Made by a program: the position numbers and the translations under genes. A stretch of 64,000 nt of DNA from Mucor racemosus (taxonomy: Eukaryota > Mucoromycota > Mucoromycetes > Mucorales > Mucoraceae), in assembly GCA_027405735.1 (NCBI GenBank), contig JAPEHQ010000001.1:1612001-1676000 (forward strand), given 5' to 3'. Position 1 is the stretch's first letter. Every line of letters starts with the position of its first letter. Shown piece by piece: positions 11,336-27,507 of this stretch. Under the pieces are notes generated by a model. That model was not told the DNA's origin. It searched no databases and saw nothing but the letters and a program-made list of their open reading frames with translations.

Positions 11336-13295
11336 CATTACGGTTGACCTGTGCTGCCCAAGATGCACATGGGCACAACAAAAGAAACCGCACACGAGCA
11401 CAATGCTAAGCCCGTATGTGCAGAAGTATATATTCTGTCTATGTGCATGACATTAATCCCATGTGTGCATAATAATAGTAGAACTTCCCATAAGCATATC
11501 ATTATCCCTATTTGTGCAGCATAATAACAAAATCTAACCATGAGCGTAATGAGCTGATAGTATGGGCACAAATTGGTTTTTTGTACATGAGCATCGTGCC
11601 GTTCGCAAATTTTCATTGCATTTTTTACTGGAATGGGTTTTTAAATAACATTTGCTTTTATTAATATAGATTATAGAAAATACAATTCAATAGGTTGTTA
11701 ATGTAGTAGAGCAATACATTTAACAGTCAATATATTTACGATTATCATCATTTGTAAATATGTTTGTAGCTGTAATATTTGCGGTAACAATGGTTTTTGC
11801 TCGGGCATAAACTTAAATAGCACTTACTGCTTAAATTTATACCGCAAGACAAATCCAAAGATTATATATGTTACTTTATCACACATAAAATTTAAACAAA
11901 TTAACCTTCTTTAAACTTGCTATTTTAGTTTAAGATTGTCAGCTGTAAAAAGATCTGCTTTCAAGTATAGCTATGTCGAAGCTAGTTATGGTTATTAGGC
12001 AAGGCATCAAATTATTCTTTTTTTTTGTTTCTATATCATTTGAAATGTTATTACTTTTCTGGGACATTTCGTGGGTTTGTAGCCAGTTCTAGCTTTTCAT
12101 TGAGTAGATATAAATATCATTGCCTTCGATTTGATCTGGTAATCAGGAAATACATCCAACAATACAGTAGTAAATAATGATACTTGATCCTAAAATGCGG
12201 TTAAATGAAAATATCAGCCTCTAAGATTAGGCTGCTACCTATTATTAGTAAGAATATTAGTCCCTTATGTTAGCATGCGTATTAAGATACAAGAAAAGAA
12301 TACCAGCTTGATAGTCTGATATGCCTTATCAAACAGTGAATATATCCTTGGAATATGAAAACAAAAAGAGAAAAACAACACACATATAAAAGGATTTTTT
12401 CAAGGCTTTACATTACTTAATGCATTTAAAACCCTGCTAAATTGCACATTTCAGCAATGTAAAAGCAGTATTACAGCGCATCAACCCATAGACTAAACAA
12501 AATAGGCAATATCTGTTACTATTATTATAATAGAAACATACAAAGTTTCTACCAGAAAAACTGTCTGTCATATCATACATTCATTAAAAAATTACAAAAA
12601 CGAGCCCGTAGAGCGACGCCGTAATTTAGCATAGCAAGATTGAACGGCTAAGTCTCTTATACTATGGTATAAATAAGCTTTAAATAAAAAAAGCGTTTCT
12701 CTTTTTTAACTTTTCTTATATTTAACCACGTGCGGTCTGAAAATTCAGACTTTGTAGCAGACATTTTTGGGGCTCATTTTATCCTTACCAACACTCATGA
12801 TTTTGATCAAAAAATAGAAAAATCAAATTTTGACACCAAAATCAACGTTTAAATATACTACATTGTGAGAGAAAATTGTAGCCATAGCTAATATACATTT
12901 TATAAAAGCTTAATATAACATGTTAAGTATTGAAAATTTGTACTTTTGTCCCAAAAACGGGTTTTTGGTTAAAGGGTTTTCATGTAATATTTTACAATAA
13001 AAATGTTTATTATTTTTTATTGAGCAAATAGAGCGCTAAATTCTGTATATGTGTATATTTTTTGTTTTTATAATTGGTAGTACAATTAACTCTAGATTTG
13101 CAAAATCAGATTTTTTTTTGAAAAATGTCAAAATTGATGATCTGGACCAGAATAATTTTTAAAATTAATATTCTGCTTCTAAGCCTTGTAAGTCTTAAAA
13201 ATAAGATATTTTATAATACTCGAGAACTTTTTCAATAATTTACGATGCTGTACCCGCTTTATCCAAGCTTGTTACTGTAAACCTTTATACATATA
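11336..13295 (+). mobile_element. CACTA-like element, copy C, 3' truncated
   Basis: Starts CATTACGGTTGACCTGTGCTG, collinear with the first roughly 2 kb of copies A and D, and breaks off in a TA-rich microsatellite at about 13287-13320. The dynein fragment and 3' terminus are missing. It ends only about 80 bp from the 3' end of the neighbouring RSC9-like gene, so that gene's 3' untranslated region may run into it. The preceding 161 bp (11175-11335) is a unique spacer. Confidence 0.6.
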
Positions 13296-13374
13296 TATAC
13301 AGTATATATATATATATAATATCACAAAATGCTTTATTGATTGATTAATTGATTATATTGATGTGCAGTATATT

Positions 13375-15931
13375 TTATAATTGATTATTGAGTGATGTTG
13401 ATGATGATGAAGCTGATGAGGAAGAAGAAGAGCAAGATATACGAAAATTAGAGAACATGGTTTCAATAAAAGGTGTCAACTGTGGTCGTCTTCTAGTCAT
13501 CATGACCAATTCCTGTTCGTATGGCATAAAGCAAACATGACTATTAGGGTTACGAGAAAGAACTTTCAAAAGTTGAGCAGCAACTAATGCAACGCCTTGA
13601 ATATCTGAATTGTCCATAAATCCAGGTATATGGGAATCTTTGATATGCAAAGATAATTCATTTGGATCTCTGAATGCATCATCGCAATCTGTCCACATGC
13701 AATTGGTGGATGATGATGTTGAAGGTATATGATCGTGTAAGACGTGGCTTTGTAAGAGTTGCTCGTCGTTGAAGCTTTGAGAACAGTTTGTCCATTGGCA
13801 CATTAGTTCATTACCTAATCGTTAAATAAATGTTTGAATTAATCACAAGCAAAACTAACAAGCAAAAAAAAAAAAAATCATTTACCATCTTGAAGAATGC
13901 ACATTTTGACTTGTAATCCACGTATTGTTGTACCTTCCAAAATAGCACCCTGCCTACCAGGGGAGCCATCGATTGAACCTGTAGCAATTGGGAAAGCAAT
14001 TTTCAAAACGGTATAAAATTCTTTCATTCGCAATGCTTTTTCGTGCCCAAAGCGCATTTCATATAATAAATACATATCATCTAATGATAATTCAATGCTT
14101 GCATTTGACAGTTCAAACTTATCCTTAAGCCAGCCTAAACAACGATATGGCTCATCCAGTTGTTGATATGAAGTAAGATTAGGCACGCAAGGAACATTAC
14201 CATGTTGATGTACAAAAAAGGGCGAATCGCCAGAATTTGAACGTCGAGGAGAGTCTTGCTGATTCACCAATAAAGGACGGAAAAATTTACAAGGTGTCAT
14301 TAGAAGGGACACCATAATACCAATATCAGCACCTTCATGCAATGCTAATAAATGCTGACCGAAAGAAATGGATTGTCGACTGTATTGAAACAAGTATTCG
14401 AGACTGACACCGATCAATTCTTCGTCATTTGCAATCAAGAATTGAGTGATACGATTTGCTACTTGATTTGATGTAGGTAAGAGATAATGTAAATTAGATG
14501 CAGAGTTTGAAGCCAACATGGTAAGGATACGGATCGAGCCTAAAATGACAGATCTTTCGGTCGCATTCATCAGCAAACTGTTTAAACAGCCAATTATTGA
14601 ATCGAAAGGGCCTAACTCCACAAATGGAGTCATATTTTCTAAAATGTCAATACAATGGCTATAGTGAGATGAATTAGTCATGACTAGACATTTAATTAAC
14701 ATTTGTTTGAATCCAGCGTGAGCAGCAAAAACTCTAGTATTTGATTCAATAAACGAGAAATTTCGAATAATGTGAAGGATTTTGAGAATAGTTGTATGAG
14801 AAATGTCATTATCTGGTTTTGAAAATAAAGTATCTTGCAAACATGCTTCGGCTTTTTGTAACAGTGCTTCCAATAAAGCCGGGTTTTCTACTAATAATAG
14901 TTTTTGAGGACATTCGTATGAGATGGTGACAATATTGTTTAGCGCCCAATCGATATCAGATTGATTTTTTGATTGAAGCGCAGGTATCATTCTTCTTTTT
15001 GTATTTTCGTCAAATTCATTGCCTATAATTAAACAGTAGATTAGATAATTTAGTCAGGTACAACATTTAAATCTCGTTTTAACCTGTTACACAGTCCGTG
15101 TCCATTTCGGATTCTGTAGAATGAACATGTTCAAATGGTTGGGTACGATGATGTCTTTCAGAAATTTCACATTGGTGAACCTCATTAGTAGTAATCATAT
15201 TGAAAGGTAGAGTAGAAGAAGCATTATTCGGTAAAATTAAAGTCTCATGGGCGGCCACTATGAAAGAGGGGTTATTTGTTACACGACAGATAAAATAATA
15301 TTAAGGAAAAAAGAAAATACCATGATCGTAATGCTGATGATTTCTATGCTTGCATTTTCTGTAAGTTTTTCCAGCAAGTGTTGATGCTTTATGAGCTTCA
15401 GGTCCTTTTAATTCTTCTGGTGGAACCCATTCTTTACACCAAATCTGTTCCTCCTCCCAGCCCAGCTAAACATGACAAATTAATATATCAAATCATTATG
15501 ATTCAATCTATATGATTTCATACCAAATTTCGAATGTAGAGACCTTTTAGAATATAAGCAGAGTTTGTACATGTTGCTGGAAATTCAAAAACTGCTCCAA
15601 TTTGCTTCCAGCTACGTTTTTTTGTTACCTAAAAATGGGATTATATTTAAGTTTAAAGGATTCTTTCACATCCTATGAATCATTTACTTGGTCGAAACCG
15701 CCAGCAGTGACAACCTCTTGATATAGTTTATATAAATCAACTTTTTTTCCTCCCAAAACTGGTTCAGAGAGTAGGGTAGTACTATTGCAAAAAAGTTTAA
15801 TATTGTTTTGATTTTTATATAAATGTAAGCTGAGAAAATTACCCTTTACGGTTATGAAAAGCTTTCAATTCTTCAATAAAACAGACATAATCGTCTGTTC
15901 TTTCAATAGCGTCGGTTACTAATTTAGACAT
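13375..15931 (-). CDS. rsc9: RSC9/ARID2-type chromatin-remodelling subunit
   Basis: Seven exons on the minus strand: 15843-15931, 15688-15781, 15524-15628, 15321-15465, 15084-15257, 13886-15022 and 13375-13814. They join in frame to 727 residues from ATG at 15931. Residues about 5-105 form an ARID (VLGGKKVDLYKLYQEVVTAGG, SWKQIGAVFEFPATCTNSAY). A helical region follows. An RFX-type winged helix lies near residues 495-550 (YRCLGWLKDKFELS). Two C2H2 fingers lie in the last exon (CQWTNCSQ...H...H and CMWTDCDD...H...H). This order, ARID-RFX-C2H2, is that of animal ARID2/BAF200 and its fungal counterpart Rsc9. The family acts in nucleus-located SWI/SNF-class complexes (RSC/PBAF), binding DNA and positioning the remodeller. 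It stands alone, convergent with element C. Confidence 0.87.
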
Positions 15932-16283
15932 TAAAAAAATAACAGTGCATTCAAGAGAAATCAAAATCTTCTCAAAAAGTAATTTTTTAGCAATATAACA
16001 GAAATGTAAAGAAAAAGAACAAGAAAAAATTTATAATTCTAGCTGAAATCCACTGGTGATAGTAAAAGGAAGCAGCAGGCGATAAATGTCCTTCCCTTGA
16101 AGTTCCGCAGATCCCGTGATTTAGTGTTAAACGGATGAGATGTGATCCCATAGATTGTTTATGCAACCTTGCAATTCCAAGATGAGATTTTACTTGAAAT
16201 GTCAAATGATGAGAATCATCCGTTATCCGCATTATATATTTTAAAAAGGCCCTTTTATAAAGTATTACAAGATTACTTTCTAG

Positions 16284-16329
<46 letters not shown>

Positions 16330-17468
16330 TGATACATTTCGAAAAATTTCTAGGGATTAATTTATATTTCAAACATTAAAATACTTTAATCGTCAAGCAT
16401 TCTAACATTCATATATCAAAGTCAAATCATCATAATTAGTTATTCAGGTACAAAATTTAGTTGCATTGGGATTTTAAATCAATTGTCATGGCAACCGATT
16501 TGGTATTTGATGAATTCTTTATCCTTCAATACAATATTCAGCAGTATAAAAACTTAACGAAATTAATTTCAATGCTTGGGAATAACTTGAAAAATGTAGA
16601 CGCATCAATATTTGTCCCTTAAAAATTTGATTTATTTTGACATTAGATTTCCTTTGTTTTACTATTTGATATGTTTTCGGTAATGGAACTATGATAAACT
16701 GGCATTCAAGATGTGAAACAAGGCAGCATCGATAAGAATAGGCAATAATCACCCGATGAACATGATATATTTAAGTCAAAAAAGCGTTAGGAAGCTAATT
16801 CAGCCAGCTACATTATTAAAAATATCAGGCATAGAAAAGAAAAGAAGAGAAAGCAACGAGATGAAAAACGAAAGCATCGTCATCGTTGTTAGTACATTTA
16901 CAAGAAGTTATGATGGGGGTAGGATTAGGGTTAGGGTTAGGACTGATCATAGAAAAAGAAGATCCTCATTGTTTTAAGGATGTGATATGTAATTCCTAGT
17001 CAAATCAAAGCAAAATATATGTTGAATCAAATCAATTTACATACCATTAAAGCATTTTCTAGTAAGATTAATTATTGAAAGTAGGCCATTCATGGGCTGA
17101 TTACATTTTGGTGATGATTGAAGATGCGATATACATTTTTTTTTCTTGTCGATTTATTTGAAATCAATCAGAGAAATCAAGTTTATATAACTTTTGGCTT
17201 GCGAAATAATCTTTTGTTGGTATTTGATCCTTAGTATATTACTATATGCATTCACGATGAGTAAGTACAAGTTGTGTGTGCATGACTGCTTGGTTTAGGT
17301 CTCCCCCTCAAAATGCAAGCGAATTCTACTGTCGTGTGTATTCATAAATATACCAACTAAATTATAAGTTTCTTTCCTTTCTTCTTTTTTACTAGTGAAT
17401 TTTATTCATTTTTTATTTTTTGTTGTCTACTCCCTGTTTTTCTATATAAAAATAAATAAAATTTACTA
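15932..17468. other. Divergent intergenic region with microsatellite and telomere-like repeat
   Basis: Lies between the divergently transcribed RSC9-like and kinase genes, so it should hold both promoters. A (TA)n run occupies 16287-16325. A short telomere-type repeat lies at 16916-16942. A CCCCT stress-element core is at about 17303-17308. No convincing gene was found; the short ORFs overlap low-complexity sequence. Confidence 0.5.
16916..16942 (+). repeat. Interstitial telomere-type repeat (TTAGGG)
   Basis: Reads GGGTAGGA followed by TTAGGG units (about three, the first and last imperfect), about 530 bp upstream of the kinase ATG. TTAGGG is the usual fungal telomere unit and, in promoters, a possible site for Tbf1/Myb-type factors. 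Confidence 0.7.
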
Positions 17469-17541
17469 ATGGAACCCTTCAATAAACATCAAGATAATAC
17501 AAAGAAAACTACTTCACCTTTATTACTACATACTGAAAAGC

Positions 17542-17577
<36 letters not shown>

Positions 17578-20500
17578 CACCTATAGTTGAATCAATTCAA
17601 GATACAAACTATATTGGAATTACAATAAATGATGATGTACCTAGACAAACATACACACATGGCCTTACAAGACATCAATCTTTAAATGATTATTCAACGA
17701 TAAATAAACAAATTTTTAATCATTCTCGAAATTCATCTATTCCCTTTGATACCTCACCAATAACCACCGCAACCACCACCACTACCACCACCACTACTAA
17801 AACGACTAATACAATAGATTCCCCTCCTATTTATCATCAACATCATTCACCTCGTTTTAATCAAATTATTGAAGAAGAAGAAGCAGAAGATTACATGATA
17901 CAACCTGAATTGTCGGGTGCTTTTCGTAAAATCAAGAACCAAGCAGATTTGCCAATGTCACATCATCGTAGGGCAAGAGAAGGAAAACGATATGGGGTAA
18001 TTAAAATGGAATATTTAATTTATTCATTTATTAATCTAATTGTTATAGCCACTTTATATGCTTACAACAGAATTAAAAGCGACATATCAAACATGCAATG
18101 ATGGGTTTAAATATAATGCAACAAATAACCCTCGTCGAGTATTGACAAAACCAAGCAAGGCATGTCGAAATGATGGCTATGATAATGATGATTTTGATTA
18201 TATTTTATATGTAAATGATATTCTTGGGAGTACAGAAGGTCACAAGTAAAGTATAGCATGTAAAGGAGAGAGAAAGGAGAGAAAGGGCAAGCGATTTATA
18301 TATTTTATATAGATATTTGATTTTAGATGTGCTAGGTTCAGGTACATTTGGTCAAGTAGTCAAATGTCGAAATACCAAAACGCAAGAAATTGTAGCTGTT
18401 AAAGTAGTTAAAAACAAACTGGCCTACTTTAAGCAAAGTATGATGGAAGTAGCTATACTAGAAATGGTGAGTTATATTTGCAAGCATTTCTTAACACTAA
18501 CACTAACCCTAATCCTAATTTTTCGCAAGTTGAATCAAAGATATGACGAACATGATAGACATCACCTTTTAAGATTAAGAGATACATTTATTCATAAAAA
18601 GCATTTATGTCTCGTTTTTGAATTACTATCAGTCAATTTATACGAATTGATCAAGCAAAATCATTTTCGTGGTTTATCAACAAACCTTGTCCGAGTATTT
18701 ACAGCACAAATTTTGGATGCATTAACTGTATTAAATGAGGCTAGAATTATTCATTGTGATTTGAAACCTGAAAATATCCTTTTGAAGAAGTGAGTTGTAT
18801 TAGATTATGCATATTACATTTATTTACAATTTGAAATAGTTTAGAATCACCAACCATCAAAGTGATCGATTTTGGATCAGCATGTCATGAAGTACAAACA
18901 ATGTATACATATATTCAATCAAGATTTTATAGATCACCTGAAGTCTTGGTAGGATTGCCTTATACTAGCGCTATAGATATGTGGTCTTTGGGATGTATTG
19001 CAGCAGAGTTATTTCTAGGACTCCCATTATTTCCTGGAAGTTCAGAATATAATCAGTTATCGAGAATTGTAGAAATGCTAGGAATTCCACCAAATTATAT
19101 GATCGAAGTAGGGAAAAATGCACATCGTTATTTTGATAGATCGCCAACGTCAATAGATAAAAGATATGAATTCAAACCACTTGAAAAATATGCCCGAGAG
19201 CAAGGCAAATCTGAACAACCATCTAAGCGATACTTTTCTGCCAAGACATTACCAGAGTTAATTAATAATTATCCAATTATGCGAAAAACCCAAATGACAG
19301 CAAAAGAAATTGAAAAAGAGAAATTGAATCGACTTGCATTTATTGATTTCCTTCAAGGATTGCTTAATTTAAACCCGATCGAACGATGGTCTCCACAACA
19401 AGCAAAAAAGCATCCTTTTATTACTGGTGAAAAATTCATATTTCCCTTTCAGCCACCTTTTATTCCTCGTAAACAGCATCATAATATGCCTTCACCTTCT
19501 TCAACTAATTTACAACAACAACAATTAAATGAAGTGCATCAGCAGCAATCACCTACCATATTGACAAATGGATACAGAAATAATAATATGCCGCAACAAA
19601 CGTATTCTGATAGTTACTTGAATCCAGCTTATTCTAGTTTACCAAGTCATTACGAAAATAATCATTTAAATACTAGTAATAATAACAACAAAAGATCATC
19701 CTATATACCACCTTTACCAAGCGTTTTAGAACCTCCACATCATGCTATGTATCAACATGATGTATTAAGTCCAAATATTGGGTATTTGCACTCACAACAA
19801 CAGCAACAGCAACAGCAACAACAACAACAACAAAAACAACAGCAGCAGCAGCAGCAGCAGCAGCAACAGCATCTCCAACAGCAAAATCAACACCATATTT
19901 TATCTCAGCAGCAACAACTACCTGTTCATCAAGGTATGAATATTCCTTCGACGAATAATCATAATGGAATTTCTGGTGGGGGAGGAGGTAGACCAAGAGC
20001 TAGTACACTTGGAACAATGCAAGTGCCGCCACAGATTCAATGGGCTGCGGTAGATCATGTTGATGGTACTGTGGCTACTGAAGGATCACTTTATAGTCCT
20101 TACTATCCTTATGGCCAACAACCACCTGCACAACAACAACAACAACAACAACCGCAACAGCAACATCAGAATCAATTTACCGGGCATTATTTGGGCGAAA
20201 AAGAGGAAGATAATAGTAATAGTATTTTGCCAAGATGGGGTGGTAATAGTCGACAAACGATTGATTTGGAGAGAGATGGAGATTGGCTCGAAGATACGCC
20301 CCTATTACCATTGACAAATACCAAATCTACGCCTCATCAATCTCGACAATCTCATAGACGCAGCAATAGTAGCGCCCATTTCTCGGATATTCCATCATCT
20401 TTATCAACTAGCTCTTCGGCACATCACTCAGGAACTCGATCTAGTGTATCTAGTTTACACAGGCTTATGCGAGGTAATTCTATACCATATAGTAGGCAAG

Positions 20501-20634
20501 ATTTGGAATGGGATGGTGTGGTTCAGCAACCTACTTTGCCTCTAGCTACTCCTCCGACTCGATCACAGATGGATAATGAATTAGATGATACTGATCAATG
20601 GAAAAATGATCAAAAAGGTTGGATGATTGCATAA
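17469..20634 (+). CDS. yak1: YAK1-type DYRK family protein kinase
   Basis: Five exons, 17469-17996, 18049-18245, 18313-18466, 18530-18789 and 18840-20634, give 977 residues. The typical Yak1 pre-kinase stretch ([35 protein letters not shown]) leads into the glycine loop [11 protein letters not shown]. Other catalytic landmarks are AVKVVK (ATP lysine), [11 protein letters not shown] (catalytic loop), DFGSAC (metal-binding) and the DYRK activation loop [13 protein letters not shown], whose second tyrosine is the autophosphorylation site in this family. The kinase domain ends near residue 580. The tail is low complexity with glutamine runs (19796-19880 and 20127-20167), and an N-terminal CAA run lies at 17539-17574. 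Known Yak1 kinases are stress- and PKA-regulated serine/threonine kinases that restrain growth. A long T tract follows the stop. Confidence 0.92.
18491..18518 (+). repeat. Telomere-like CTAACC repeat inside kinase intron 3
   Basis: The 63-bp intron (18467-18529) contains several degenerate CTAACA/CCTAA units, complementary in type to the TTAGGG repeat at 16916. The intron length is a multiple of three and has no stop, so retention would add 21 residues inside the kinase domain. Confidence 0.6.
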
Positions 20635-20638
20635 TAAT

Positions 20639-20679
<41 letters not shown>

Positions 20680-23218
20680 CTTTTTTTGCTTTAATTTTTG
20701 ATGCTTTCTGTTTTAAAGTTTTCTTTATACGTAAATAGTTTTATTGCCACTTTACACGTTAGATTTCACTTTTTATTAACTAATTAATGATAGACAATAA
20801 AATTTTGGGAAGAGAGCATAGTTTTATAAAATTCAGGGGTAATCTATTTTCAAGCCCCGCTATGTTGCGTTTTATTTTCTGCAATAGTTTACTGTTTTTA
20901 AAGGATTATTTCTATTGAATGAAATGAGTGAAAGTAATTTTCAGACTGAATTATATTAATAATATGTCAATTATGGCTTGAAGATTTTTTATTTTGTAAG
21001 GATCTACAGGAAAGTAGTTACTGGACGTGATATTAGAAAGGTGCCAGATTTTTACACGCAAAGCAAGTATGCAAATTCTGTAATCTACCATTGGTTTTGA
21101 ATAAAACAAAAACTCACATAATATCAGCTAAAGTAAAAGTATATCTAGTGCATATATATATTTAGCAAATGTAATAAGCCCTTTCAAACTAAATTATCAA
21201 AGCCATTTCTGTTCGTACAATTTTAAGCCAAGACTTTATAAATACTACTCGTTACATAATCTATATTTTTAGCTTTCAAGTCGAGTCATATGCATACATT
21301 TGTCAATAATATGAAGCTTTGATTGCAATTCATCTTTTTTTCTTGATCTGTCTCTTTCGACATCTTAACCCTTTCGATCACGAACGATATATAATTGCTA
21401 AATCTTATTGATTTGTGCGTTTAAACATATATTTTTCTCAATCTAGCTGAAGAAATAAACTATGTGGCAATTTATGTGAGAAATTCTAATTCTCAACTGC
21501 ATTAATTATACACCTTTGTATCAATTAAAGGGGTAAAAATAGAAAAAAAAGGTTAAATACCTGTACATTTTAGGATTGATTGGAAGAAAATTTGGCTGAT
21601 GGCAGGTTTTATTTTTATTTATTTTTTTTTTTTTTTTGGGTAAAATGTTACATCAACTTTGTAAATTTGTGCAATAATTGCTCATTTGTATATCACTGCA
21701 GTAGATAGTATCAAGTCTTTGAGAAAAGCGTTATGATGAAGATTCATAAACTAAAGCTTACTAGAAGCCTGATCAAGCCATGTTCGGCTTGATAAGAATA
21801 CTCTTAATAAAGATCTACAACTGCATGTATATTATATATATTTATATGCATGACCACGTTTATGAGATAAATGTAGTGGTGTATTACATATTTTTAGTTC
21901 ATCACGATACGTTATTTTCTGTAACACATTTTTTCCTTGCGATGTATATAATGATATCATTATAAGAGTTTATGTGTTACAACCGATGCAAAAGGAAAAG
22001 ATTAGAAAAGGCTGTCGATATGATTAATAAATCTTTACAACAAAGAATCTTGGTTAATTAAACAGAAGCACTATAATATTGTTGTGATATTCCTTTTTTA
22101 TTTTTAGATTGATTTATAATGAATTACAGATAGAAGAAACTGACCACATTTATAAATGTTGGCTTGAACTATATTAAATGTTGTACAAATAATTTAGTCA
22201 TTTTTTGATGGGGGGAACAAAAAGATATGAAGCATAATTCAATGAATATAGCTGATATGTTGCTCGATATTCAACGAAAGAATTTTTGTTTGAAATATAG
22301 ATGAATAGCTATTTTTTCATCTATAAATATGCTATCTATTGTACCTGAGTGGTTCATTTTATTAGACGATTTTTTTTTTTTTTTATTCTTTGTTTTTTTT
22401 TCTGTTGAATCTTTGGTATTTATTTGGCTTTTATTTCCTATTATACGTATATATTTAAGAATTTTTATCAATAGTATAAATACTATACTATCATCTCAAA
22501 TTTTTTATTTACGAAATTCGACCTTGATTTGATTCAATTAATATGTGAATGGTTATTCCTCAAGTTTCTTTCTAATACAAAAATACGCCACTGAATCAAG
22601 AATAGCCAAATGTGACTAGAAAAAGCGCTTTATAATACAAATTATACGAAGAAAAAATATTTTAGAAAGAGTTTGGATTCAGATCTACGAAATTTATCCA
22701 ATAATGTATATGATTATCAATTAATATAATAAAATTACCTGTTTTGTATCATCAAAATAAGTGTACTATTTTATTACAAAACACAAAAAAGTATTCAAAA
22801 AACAAAAAACCGATAATGCAGAGTAAAAATGCTATGTACCATCTAAGAATTAGTCTATATAGCATATGTATATTCTTGATTTAACGTACAATAGATACAC
22901 ATTATAAAAATATGTTACCATAGTTTTAAATCTCAGTGGTCCCCCCCCCTCCCCTTTAAACCTCTCTGTCTCTCTCTCTCTATCTCTCTATCTTTCTCTC
23001 AATTCCTCCTTATTTGATTACTGATACGGAAAAGGCTTTTTCTTTCTTTCTTACTTCTTTTTCTTGGTTTTAAACGTTTTCTTTCATACAAGGAAAAATC
23101 AAGAGAAATAACACTTAATATCAAAAGAGAAAATCATTTTCTTTTTTTTTTCAATACACTTAATAAAATAAAGGAACAGCACTCTTCTCCCTTCGGGGAA
23201 ACCAATAACATTAACAAC
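20635..23218. other. Intergenic region, 2.6 kb
   Basis: A run of 39 T residues at 20641-20679 begins right after the kinase stop. The rest is AT-rich without a convincing gene. From about 22937 to 23000 a C run and a CT-rich tract (repeated TCTC) form a pyrimidine-rich stretch about 220-280 bp before the zinc-finger ATG and may belong to its promoter. Confidence 0.5.
22937..23005 (+). promoter_or_regulatory. Pyrimidine-rich tract upstream of zinc-finger gene
   Basis: Nine consecutive C, then a CT microsatellite. Such tracts are common near fungal transcription starts. The role is inferred from position only. Confidence 0.3.
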
Positions 23219-26357
<3,139 letters not shown>

Positions 26358-27507
26358 TAACTTTTTTCTTCCCCTTATATACAACACATTTTTTCCGATA
26401 TATATATATATATATTTCTTATGTTTTAGTTTTACTTAAATCTCTCATATATACGCACAAATCTCTCTTTTCTTTTCTTTTTTTTTTGTCCTCTTTATCT
26501 CTTAGCTATCTTTTTTGATGTAATTATACATTTTTATATAGAAAAGGTGTCGTTATCCTGATTGAAAATAAATATTTTATGCATTTCTTTGTTAGTTTCA
26601 TAGTGTTCCAAGTTGAAAATCTCGAAAATCTCGTGAAATTCAATTATTAAAATTAATGATACATATACAAATATGTTGTAGTGCAGTTTCATAAGATTAT
26701 GTAAGAGAGCACCTACATGTTGCACTTTTTTTAATTGAAAAATGTTGATTTTTGGTGAAGAAATTTGAAAATTTCCATTAGGCTATTTTCAATTTATTTT
26801 TCCCTTGTACTTGGTCAGCCAGAGTTTCGGATTTACAAAAAAATATAAGAAAAATTTGATTTTCTCAATGAAAATTGTAGCTATCATTGCGTTCAACCAC
26901 TCAATCTGTAGATGGTTGCTGTCTTCATTGCACAAAAGTGTTCAGTGCTTTTATTTGTTATAAAAAACAATAATTTTGGTTAAAAACCGTTATTTTGTAT
27001 TTGTGTGTCTAGAGAGAGTTTTATCAGCAATTTTGTATTATAATTTGTACAGTTCGATAGAGAATAAATTTCGGAATATTTGATTGTTAATTTAAAAACT
27101 TGATTAATTATGCATTTCACTGAGTAAAATTGGAATTTTCTTTTTTTTGATGGATTTTTGTTCAATTTTACGTTTGAAAGTTAAAACACCGCTTTACATT
27201 TTGCTTTGTAGACGCATGCTTGAAATATAGCTCAAAACGATGCAATTTACTTTTTAAAGTGACAAAAAAAAATTCAAGTATACAATACAGAATGTCTAAC
27301 ACTCATTAAGGTTTTTTTTTCAGTATTTTATGCGAAGAAAAAAGCGCCAAAGAACTCTTTAAAGTTACGATTTACTGATTGTCTGATAATACAACCTGAT
27401 TCAAGAAGCCACACTGACTGTTATTACTTAAATCTAGCTGTAGCTTGGTAAAAAAAAAGCTAATGTCATGTTGGTTTTTTTTTCCTTATCAATTACAGTT
27501 ATTTGCT
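26358..27507. other. Intergenic region, 1.15 kb
   Basis: A TA microsatellite lies at 26398-26415. The part from about 26740 to 27480 is AT-rich and shares short word patterns with other non-coding stretches of the window (see findings). No gene was recognised. Confidence 0.45.

Noticed and set aside
16916..16942. Chromosome end suggested by TTAGGG
   Set aside because: Only about three units and flanked on both sides by genes, so it is interstitial.
16756..16977. ORF ending in RIRVRVRTDHRK
   Set aside because: The basic tail is the translation of the TTAGGG repeat; no homology or splice support.
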